29,104 nt of DNA from Intoshia linei (lineage: Eukaryota > Orthonectida > Rhopaluridae): positions 1 through 29,104 of the forward strand of contig LWCA01000393.1 in assembly GCA_001642005.1 (NCBI GenBank), read 5' to 3'. The position numbers and the translations under genes are program-made. Positions 21,165 through 29,104 of the stretch are shown piece by piece. The notes beneath the pieces were generated by a model. The model did not search any database, had not been told where the DNA came from, and saw nothing but the letters and a program-made list of their open reading frames with translations. The first letter of the stretch is position 1. Every line of letters starts with the position of its first letter.

Positions 21165-22179
21165 CTGTCAAAATCTCATTTAACGAATATTTCATTTAAC
21201 GAACGCGTAAATTCAATATTATTTTATTTTTTTAGTAGTTTTTAGGAGTGTTTATAAATATTGTTTTGGTTTTATGCTTTAAATATCAGGCGAAAAAATA
21301 GCTTTTTTAGTAATTGATAAATTTAAATCGCCTCATGGTTTCAAGAACAATGACATGGAAGCTTTAGGGTTGAAATATACTTACAGTCGAAAATCTTGGA
21401 TGACGTCTTATATTCCGAAATTAGTTACACAAGATTAATGAAAAAATGATTAAAGGAAATTGAAAAATACTGCTTGTGCTAGATAATGCATCCGTGCATT
21501 ACGTAGATAACAATTATAGTAACATAGAGCTTCATTATTTTCCACCAAATTGTACATCAAAAATCCAACCTATAGAACAAGGATTTATTCATTCTTTTAA
21601 ATCTAATTATAGAAAAAAAATTTTAAGAAATCTGAGTATGATGAATGGAAGTGATGAAATATTTTTGATGGATCAAATAAAGAAATTCAAATTGTTAAAT
21701 GCTCTTTCATTTATAATTGAATCATGGAAGACTATCAGTTGATTCAATAATCAATTGTTTTAGTTGTGCATATACAAACTGGGAATGTAAAAATATTTGT
21801 ATGAAATTGTGAAAATGCGAATATATCGATGAAAAATGTAATTGTAGATAAAAATTTGACTGAAGTCAATGATGATACAGCATTCTATGATATTCTACCT
21901 ATATGTGATGAAAATTATTGTCAAGATAACATATTTTTGGAAAATATTTTCATCAACAACGATTCTGATAACATAGAAGAATTGGAAAATGAAACAAATA
22001 AAACTGAATTAATTGGTTTTTCGGATACTCTTTACCATCTTGAAAAATTAGAACTCTTTTTCCTTCAATCAAATGGTAAAGATGTTGAACAAGTCAGTGC
22101 CTTAAGGCAAAATCTATTTGAAATAAACAAGAAGTCAGTTAAAATAACTGATTATGTCATGAAAAATATTAAAAATTAA
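21165..22179 (+). pseudogene. Tigger/pogo-type transposase, 5'-deleted and frame-broken
   Basis: The element starts after TA (21163-21164) with CTGTCAAAATCTCATTTAAC, its terminal repeat. Coding similarity begins near 21293: FLVIDKFKSPHGFKN and YSRKSWMTSYI match the middle of the Tigger DDE domain and stop at a TAA. After a frame change, 21476-21742 reads LLVLDNASVHY (second catalytic Asp) and FPPNCTSKIQPIEQGFI (block of the third residue, here Glu instead of the usual Asp). Another break leads to an acidic C-terminal region 21829-22179 with GFSDTLYHLEKLELFFLQS, as in Tigger tails. The HTH DNA-binding part and the first catalytic Asp are missing. Not functional. No right-hand terminal repeat was found. 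Confidence 0.75.
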
Positions 22180-22847
22180 AATGTAAATCAATGAATTAAC
22201 ATTATTTGATTTTACCAATAGTTCATATATTATTTAGCAGAAGAATTATATGCGTCATTATAATTATAATGTTAATAATATTCCAGTGATTCTAAGACTT
22301 TTTGAGTAACATTCCATGAAAATAAGGTTTTTAATTCTCTCAAAAGTTATATCATTTTATTTTTTTGTATTTATATTTGGATTGTACGTCTACACATTTC
22401 CAGTCAAGACATATGGGTGAAAATCTATATAATTCATTCCTTCGGAATTTTTTTTATTGCTACGCAATTTTTAAATTTCAAATTTTTATTTTCCAACTAT
22501 TTTGAACAACATCTACGGCAACGAATTTATAAAAGTTTTGATACTAACTTAATTTAACTTAATTTGAAAATGCTAAAAATAAATCTAACATTCAAAAGAA
22601 AAAAGGCCAAAAGTATGGACACATTTTTAACATCAATCATTTTTATATTACAATCCTTTGCAATAATGGTAAAATTAATTATTGATACACAATTGTTATT
22701 TTTAAGTATTTATTAAAGTGGTTCTGAATATATATCATCACATTGAAAATTGACAAAATAGGTTTTTATAATTTTATTTTGTTGGAATTTATGCTATTTA
22801 TGAAAATTTTTAGGATTGGACTGTTTTTACTTTATTTTTAATATTAT
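22180..22847. other. Non-coding spacer
   Basis: AT-rich, no exon or motif recognised. The right end of the Tigger element should lie in this stretch, but no CTG-ended inverted repeat was seen. Confidence 0.4.
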
Positions 22848-23143
22848 ACACACATTCTGTCTAATAAATTAAAAAAATAGGATAATTGTTTTTAAAATTC
22901 TTTACGCAAATGTTAACAAAAAAAATTAAGATGGAATAATTCACTTTAAAGTAAAAAGTAATGTGATATGACGGTTTCATCTAAAACAAGTTTGGGAACT
23001 ACTCCTTTAAAGTATTAATAATAGTGAATAGTAGGATTTTTTAAGTTAGATTATCAACGTGAATTATTTATTTTCATTAGAATATAATGTGCGTTCGCCA
23101 GAGATAGGAGCTGTTCGTACGTTGTACATAACAGTCAACCTAG
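22848..23143 (+). repeat. Interspersed repeat R1, copy 3 (3' part, about 296 bp)
   Basis: Matches the last third of copies 1 and 2: ACACACATTCTGTCTAAT, AAAATTCTTTACGCAAATGT, AATTCACTTTAAAGTAAAAA, ATAGTGAATAGTAGGATTTT, ending in the hairpin 23104-23143 closed by CCTAG. The first two thirds are absent. Confidence 0.75.
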
Positions 23144-24520
23144 ATAATTATAATTATTAAGAATTGAGAGTGACCGATTTAATTTAAAATTTAACAATTC
23201 ATCTTAGACTAATTTTATTCTAAAGCCAAATCAAAACAAATTAATTATATTTTTATTTTTGGTGAAGTAATAAAGTTAATTATTTATTTAGTCGTTTTTG
23301 TCATTTTTAAAAAAAAAGGGATTTTTTCCTTTATGGTTGGTAAATTGGTTTTTTATTTTGTTGTACTATTAAGAACTACTACTTCAAAAATTACATTAAT
23401 CTGCAAAATAATTAAATAAATAATTAATTTGGGTTTTTCTACTAAAAAAAAGCGGACACCCTATTGCACATTAGTTTGTGTCTGAGTGCACAACACTGTA
23501 TTAATAAAAATATATTATGATAAATGATATAAACTAAATTATTCAAATATTTCCTAAAGGTAAATTAAATCGTTAATAATGTTCAAAAATTGAACATTTA
23601 GCGATCATTATTGACAAATTAGGTTGCAATTATAATTTATCATATTTAGCCACCCATAACTGTTTGATTGATATAATATCAATCTATAGAAATGTTAACT
23701 GTTAAATTTTGATTATACACTTAAGTATTACCAAAATCAAAATGTATAGTAAACAGATTTTATAAGTTAAACAATTAAGACATAATTCTCAATACTCCAA
23801 TCGGTATATCCGTTTTTATTGATTAAAACTATCATCTATCAATCAATTTACAATGACTGTCATGGCGCATATAAAAGAAAAGAAAGCGTAAATATTACAA
23901 AGATTGATATTCTCCAAAATTACCTTTAATTATACTGGATTTGACTATATCCTTTAGTTCACTCAATGAGGAATCATTAGCTAATTATAACATTACAATT
24001 TAAAGTCACAAAATAAAATAGAACCTTTTTTGTCAACAGAAAATCCGTTCCAAAATGAGAATATATCTGATGTCGACATGAAAAATGGGATATTATACAG
24101 TTAGAATTTTACTAGTCTCTATTATCAAAAAATTATTGGATACAAAAATATTGAAATTATTTAAAATATGAAAATATGTACGTGGTAACTGTATATATAA
24201 ATAATAATTAGCAGGTAAACTATAAACAAACTGCATTAGAAAACTTTTAAGCAATTTGCAAAGTATACATTAAAAATCACTCCAATTTCCAATATATCTC
24301 ATGTCTACATTAGTTTATATTATTACAATATTAAATCACCATTATACAATGTATAATACATATAATGACTAAATTCAGTCATGTAAATGTTAATTTGATC
24401 AAGAAAATATAAATCGCAAAACCAAACTAGAGTAGTAAATTGGACCTAATTAAGAAATTGAATAATGGTTAAATTCAATTGTCCAAAATTGTATTAAAAA
24501 TTTATTGAGTAAATAAAAGG
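23144..24520. other. Non-coding region downstream of the apyrase gene
   Basis: AT-rich with no recognisable exon. The apyrase poly(A) signal (AATAAA on the minus strand, 24501-24506) lies 15 nt past its stop. The rest shows nothing I can name. Confidence 0.45.
24501..24506 (-). terminator. Candidate poly(A) signal of the apyrase gene
   Basis: TTTATT on the plus strand gives AATAAA on the minus strand, 15 nt after the stop codon. Confidence 0.5.
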
Positions 24521-26321
24521 TTAAACAAATTCGAGTCCTTCATATTTTCCTTCTCCAATTAAAATGTGATCAGCATAAACATTTCCATTAATATCAAATA
24601 GCCATAAATAGCTTTTGTTTTTTAATAAACTATCTTCAGGTTGTTCGTGGGTTTTAATTGCTACAATGAGTTTATTCTCAGTGTGAGGAACAAATCGGAA
24701 CGATGAAAACCCTAAAAGTTTTTCGATTTCTCCAATTTTAATTTGTTTATATCGTGTATTGGCTTCATTTGTACAAATGAATAAATTTGTTCCAGAAACT
24801 AAGTCTTCTTCTTCAGTGTAAGAATTATTTGATGCTCGCCTAGGAAGAAAACACCACTGTTTGTTTATATCGTCCCAAACTACAGCTTCGTGAGATATAT
24901 AACCTAATATAATTTAACTTATAAATATAATGTTTGTTAAATCAGGGTATTCAGGCACTGACCAGACTAGTAAAACTAGTCTAACCTCGTCAAAAATGTA
25001 GAGGACTAACATGTTATTGAATTTGACATAGAACTGTTTTACGAGACTAATGGAGGACTACGCCTATGGCCTACGGCAGAAACTGATCAAAAAATTTGGC
25101 ATACGCTGTGCTCTATCAAAAATATATATTTTGGACTCACGGTTCAACGGGAGGTCGGATATATCTACAACTTTTAGAAATAAAGTTTTTTCAATATTTT
25201 AAAATATATTAAAAAAATTAAATCATATACTGCGCCAAAATGAAATTAGAACAATGGAACTCACAAAATATAATATCATTTTAACACTTTTCCCTTTTAC
25301 AGTAGATCTTGTCAGGCCATTAAACATAATTGAGTGATGCTGCATTGGTAGTTATTTTTTTTGCAAAAAACGATACGTTTTTCCTGAATACCTTTGTCTT
25401 AATTAATTAACCAAATTTCTAACAATTTGAAAAAGAATTTAAATATTATCAAGTTAAAACCTGGGTAAATGTATCCAGTACGCTTTCGTAAGTAATTGTA
25501 CATTTTATCCCACATAACACTAATCACAACATTCTCTTTACCAATTATTTTAATCCACACTAAACGTATATTAAATTAGATTTATTTAAAGATAATACTA
25601 TAGAACAGGTGCTCAAACAATAAAAACTCCGTTTATGCCATGTTAACAAAAAATTAGCACATACAATAGATCAAAACTAACTAACTGGAAATTAACAATA
25701 TACTGAGATGATTAAATTCTATTAATTAGAAATTGTTGCCGAACTTCTGCTAATTATAATTCTTTTAATAAATCTTATATCGCAATACTAATGTAATAGA
25801 TCTCATAATCATTACTACAAATTAAACTTACAATTATTTTGGTTTTCTACTTGTCCTTGTGCAATGTATTCTCTACCCATACCACCAATATAAAGTTTTT
25901 TGTCTTTTACAGTAGCCCACTCCCCTTTAAACCCTAAAAATAACCTTATTTTATAAATGAGTGAACCCTACAAATTATTTTTATTTTTTATTAGATGGTT
26001 CAATACCAAAATTTAGTTGATAATTGTTACCTTTAGTCATATTGCCTGGTCCATCGGATAAAATGTACCGTGGAACAACGGTATCGTAATTTTTAATTTC
26101 ATAAACTATTCCACTTCTATCATCAATTGTTAACATTCTTCCATCATAGACAATTAATTCAGACAATTCCATACCACGATGTTGATACGCCAATTTTGAT
26201 ATTAATTTAGTTATTCCGGTATTCACTGATATAGTTGGGTGCAATAAAGGCTTGGATCGATTTAAGGTTAAAGTGGCATTTTTTAAGTATGATATCCAAT
26301 AGTCTTTCTCTAAATGAAAAT
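24521..26321 (-). CDS. Calcium-activated nucleotidase / apyrase (CANT1 family), 3' four exons
   Basis: Exons on the minus strand: 26321-26031, 25933-25832, 25559-25461, 24903-24521 (TAA). All junctions agree in phase (each exits at phase 1). About 290 residues, i.e. most of the five-bladed propeller. Family blocks in order: YWISYLKNATLTLN, RGMELSELIVYDGR, TIDDRSGIVYEI, VVPRYILSDGPG, then across the first intron KGFKGEWATVKDKKLYIGG, then WDKMYNYLRKRTGYIYPG, YISHEAVVWDD, FLPRRAS, FRFVPHTENKLIVAIK, and the end KYEGLEFV. Ca2+-dependent enzymes of this family hydrolyse nucleoside di- and triphosphates, in the ER/Golgi of vertebrates and in the saliva of blood-feeding insects. The N terminus with the signal or anchor segment and the first propeller strands is missing, either beyond 29104 or in a very long intron. 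The first exon could instead begin at 26309 (same phase). No breaks seen. Confidence 0.9.
24940..25170. other. GC-richer block inside an apyrase intron
   Basis: The 557-nt intron 24904-25460 contains a stretch with clearly higher GC and CpG than its flanks, starting with a perfect small hairpin (AGACTAGT, AAA loop, ACTAGTCT; 24964-24982). It has no long open frame. Probably an inserted fragment of a mobile element; not identified. Confidence 0.35.
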
Positions 26322-27095
26322 CTTAAAAATCAATTATTCAATCACAAATGAAAACCTATAAATAAGAAACTGTTAAAAATGATTGTAAAACGCTTCTCAT
26401 GTTATTAATTTAAAATAACGTATATCTAATGAAAACAAAATATAATAAACTCGAATACCATTTTTTATCTTCAATTAGTTCCTTAAAAAAAATACGGGCA
26501 GTCAAGAGTATATAAAAAAAACGTTAAAAAAATAAACTACACTTAAGTGGCATTATTATACAGTTTGGAAAAGATAATCAACATCTAGAAACTATGTAAT
26601 ATTATCTCCTATAAAAATAAAAAAAGTTGATCAAATTTTTTTTATCTTAATTAAATCTCACGGACCCCAATATTATAATTTGGACCCTAAATGGCAACCA
26701 ATTTTTTAATCTATACATAATTTATAAAAAATTCCTCGCTAACGGAATGAGATTTTTTCAGCACCAATTATTCCGTTAACCAGGAATTAGCCTGTATTTA
26801 ATATTGTTTCATTTAACTCAAAAAATAAATGACCACAAGTATTTGGAATAAATTGTGGCAACATAAATTGGTTATAAATTTAAAAAATAAAGTGTTCTGC
26901 ATTCATTAAATTTATTAATTATTATTATTGACATAAAAATTTTTTCTAAATCAAAGAAATACAGCTAGAACAAAATTTAGCTACAAATGGGGATTAACAT
27001 AAAAGATGTATCAAGAAAATTCAATATAACACTGTTCAAAATAAATAAAGTTATATTTTAATTTTTCTCACACATTTAATGATGTTCTCAACCCT
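26322..27095. other. Presumed apyrase intron, with an inverted repeat
   Basis: No upstream apyrase exon recognised. AATTCCTCGCTAACGGAAT (26730-26748) is mirrored by ATTCCGTTAACCAGGAATT (26770-26788) with two mismatches and a 21-nt spacer, likely a small foldback or terminal repeat pair. Confidence 0.45.
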
Positions 27096-27120
27096 AATTT
27101 TTGAGCGAAGCTCAAAATTT
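27096..27120. repeat. Perfect hairpin with a GCGAAGC core
   Basis: TTTTGAGC (27099-27106), GAA loop, GCTCAAAA (27110-27117), with the pairing nearly continuing outward. GCGAAGC is known as an unusually stable DNA mini-hairpin. Followed at once by another GC-rich stretch (GCTGAAGCGCAGCGAAACG). Confidence 0.55.
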
Positions 27121-28152
27121 GGCTGAAGCGCAGCGAAACGTGCTATTTTTTGGGGTGCTCCTCTTTTACTTTGGGGTCTCTTTTTCAAAAAATAATAACA
27201 GTTTACACACAATTTTTATTGCAAATTTCAAAATGTATACTTTAAATTTTTCATAACAAATAGTAAATAGCACATTTAAAATGATTTTGATTGAAATAAT
27301 TAAATTACCCTGAGACATATCACTTAACCCTAATCCCTGAGTTGAATTTGACAACCCGAAGTTTCAAGGGGTAAATAATGCAGTTGGCAACCCTACGGAA
27401 AAGTATAGTTGCTAATTTTTGATTGTTGTAGTGTTTCTATTTAAAAAATGTACACTGTTCGTATTAAACGTCCATCAAATAAGAAGTATGCTATGTATGC
27501 AGTAAATTTAGTAAAAAAGTAGACGTAATATTACACGCTAGCAATCTGGACTATCATTGCTAATAAAAATTTACACATGTTTGATTGAATGACCTATTGT
27601 GTAATTAAATACTTGACATAGATTGAAAATTGACTTAATTTATAATAATATTTTAACCATTACAACAAATATATTCAAAGTTATAAAAAAGGGTGAGAGC
27701 GTTTTTTTCATGAGTGATCGAATAGTTCATTACAATAGTATGGCGTCATCAGTTAAAATATTAAATTACAGAGATTATTAATGGATATTCATATTAAGGG
27801 GTTTATAATGGTGATTTTTAACCAAACTTATATTAAAATTAAATTTTAATCGAAAAAAAGGTTATATGCAGACCCGAACCTAAAAAGCGCGGGCCATCCG
27901 AAAATGAAAAGATTCTGATAAACAGTAAACAAAATTTCGATAACGATGCGTAGTGTCCTTCAGTCCCTAGCCACCTCATCAAGGGCTTTAATTGAAATTT
28001 TAAATTTAACACCAAAAATAGTTATATTCAAGAATATATATTTTTAAATGCTCAATTTAGAAAATTTAGGAAATCTTTTCAGAAATTTTTCGTCAAGTTT
28101 ACCGAAGATGATATTGGGTACGGTAACTTCGGATCTGGTTATAGGCCGTGGT
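27121..28152. other. Non-coding spacer with a GC-richer patch
   Basis: 27860-27990 is richer in GC (around AAGCGCGGGCCATCCG and CCCTAGCCACCTCATCAAGG) than the flanks, probably a transposon relic. The minus-strand open stretch 27354-27166 shows no family motif and is taken as chance. Confidence 0.35.
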
Positions 28153-28576
28153 CAGCGGTTCCCAACTTACGTCATAGTTAGTACCCCTAAACTGAAAAAA
28201 ATAATTTCGTACCCCATAAAAATTTAAATGTAGTGTAACTGTGACACCACATGAATTAAAAAAATTGTATTAAAAATTAAAAAGATTTCAAACTATACTT
28301 TACCAAAAATGAATGTCTGAAAAATCGTTAACGAGTGAACTGACGGAATAGGGACGTACAGATTTTTAATATGCAACCTTAAAATCACAGAGACTATCAA
28401 ATATACGTAAATACATAAGGAACTAAGTATATTATTACAATTTAATTTTTATGTTCAATTATTTTTGGAAATTTAAAAAATATCTATGGTTTATGAGTCA
28501 TAGTATCAGACGAGCTGGTACCCCAAAATAATTAATGGGACCCTATGGGTCCCAGTATCTCATTTTTGAACCGCTG
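28153..28576. mobile_element. Non-autonomous hAT element, 424 bp
   Basis: The left end CAGCGGTTCCCAACTTACG and the right end CTCATTTTTGAACCGCTG are inverted. Flanking 8-mers GCCGTGGT (28145-28152) and GCCTAGGT (28577-28584) agree at six positions, as expected for an old hAT target duplication. Internal GTACCCC and GGTACCCC boxes near both ends are sub-terminal repeats. No coding capacity. It has landed at the 3' end of the hAT transposase fragment on its right. Confidence 0.75.
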
Positions 28577-28578
28577 GC

Positions 28579-29104
28579 CTAGGTATACTCTTCCCCTATA
28601 TTCTTGTCTAATATCTGTGTTTCTGTGACTGACCTCTCAATAAAGATTATTGAAAGATTAATTAATCTCTCTTGTCCCATGGTCGATCGCAAGAAGGACT
28701 TTATTAAATTCAGTTTAGAAAAGGATCTCTCACATGTGGCAATAGAAACACACACGGTCAAAAAGATTCTAAGAGCAATTGTTATGTTCGGTGCCATTTC
28801 TGTTTAATGGACAGTATAGATCCACTGCAGCAAATCAAAGACACTCCATTCCTTTAAATCTTTTATTTTTTTCTAAATAATAATTACTATTTATTACGCA
28901 TATTGTAAATCACGATTTGTGATGTACCTCTTCAATATATGTTTTCATAAAGCCTGTAATTCTCGTTATTTCAACTTTTATTTCCTTTGCGTCTATGTCG
29001 TTATAAGCAGAACAGAGAGTATATATTTTTTCATCAACATTCGCCTGTTAAAAAAAAAGAAACGCTGGTTGAAGGAAACTAAATCTTGCTTCTTGAATGC
29101 TCAT
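28579..29104 (-). pseudogene. hAT transposase (ZMYM1-like), C-terminal fragment
   Basis: On the minus strand, about 29058-28911 reads YNDIDAKEIKVEITRITGF, the spacer region before the dimerisation domain. After a break, 28860-28579 reads LLQWIY, a stop, then ITIALRIFLTVCVSIATCER, SFSKLNLIKSFLRSTMGQER and LINLSIIFIE. The sequence from ATCERSFSKL to TMGQERL is the hAT C-terminal dimerisation domain typical of ZMYM1-like elements. At least one stop and one frame change kill it, and the true C terminus is replaced by the inserted hAT MITE. It continues beyond the right edge. The plus-strand open frame 28604-28807 is its shadow. Confidence 0.75.

Larger units (their letters stand above)
20485..21165. 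repeat. 91-bp tandem repeat, array 2 (five units), interrupted by nested insertions
   Basis: TTGG boxes occur at 20501, 20593, 20687, 20776 and 21104. The first four are 89-94 bp apart. The gap to the fifth is 328 bp because a Tigger end carrying a small foldback element has landed in the fourth unit. A larger Tigger copy ends the fifth unit at 21163-21165. Confidence 0.7.

Noticed and set aside
16727..21165. CRISPR-like array
   Set aside because: The direct repeats are head-to-tail 91-bp units without spacers, in an animal genome.
8949..23143. Calling repeat R1 a Helitron from its CTAG end and hairpin
   Set aside because: Helitron hairpins lie about 10 nt inside the CTRR end and insert between A and T. 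Here the hairpin includes the end, and the following base is A, T and A in the three copies.
27166..27354. Minus-strand 62-codon frame near the GCGAAGC hairpin
   Set aside because: Hydrophobic low-complexity reading of AT-rich DNA with no splice signals or family motif.

Overview
This window is AT-rich animal (metazoan) nuclear DNA. Genes are split by GT-AG introns, the proteins are typical animal housekeeping or tubulin-modifying enzymes, and the spaces between them hold decayed DNA transposons (Tigger/pogo, hAT, Harbinger-like), short non-autonomous elements and an endogenous rhabdovirus fragment. This mixture fits an arthropod, possibly an insect, but the species cannot be fixed from the sequence. 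Several introns are very short (26, 36, 43, 43, 51, 52, 54 and 57 nt by my splice models), which is an unusual trait.

Layout. 1-3560 is a graveyard of minus-strand mobile-element pieces: a DDE transposase tail at 1-338, an unidentified decayed coding block at 809-1840, and a broken Tigger element at 1838-3440. 3561-5514 is a broken endogenous rhabdovirus polymerase (L) fragment on the minus strand. 5644-6098 (+) holds the 3' exons of a PDAP1-like gene. This is tail-to-tail with an intronless gene for electron transfer flavoprotein alpha (6117-7121, -); the two stop codons are 18 bp apart. 7122-12990 is mostly non-coding and carries several copies of an undescribed interspersed repeat. It also contains a small four-exon gene of unknown function that I assembled from splice phase (10528-11339, -).

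13010-18658 (-) is a cytosolic carboxypeptidase of the AGBL2/AGBL3 type (tubulin deglutamylase). I model it in about 16 exons whose phases all agree, and the zinc and catalytic motifs are present. Its introns contain a hAT-type MITE, a 91-bp tandem repeat and a hairpin repeat. 18659-21165 is non-coding, with a second 91-bp repeat array that has been hit by nested transposons. 21165-22179 (+) is a broken Tigger transposase. 22848-23143 is a third copy of the interspersed repeat. 24521-26321 (-) is the 3' part of a calcium-activated nucleotidase (apyrase, CANT1 family), four exons in perfect phase, with its 5' exons not found. 28153-29104 holds the C-terminal part of a hAT (ZMYM1-like) transposase, interrupted by a 424-bp non-autonomous hAT element.

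The host genes do not form a functional pathway together: ETFA is mitochondrial electron transfer, the carboxypeptidase edits tubulin tails, the apyrase hydrolyses nucleoside di/triphosphates in the secretory pathway or outside the cell, and PDAP1 is a small conserved phosphoprotein. What links them is position: compact introns, overlapping 3' ends, and repeated hits by mobile elements.
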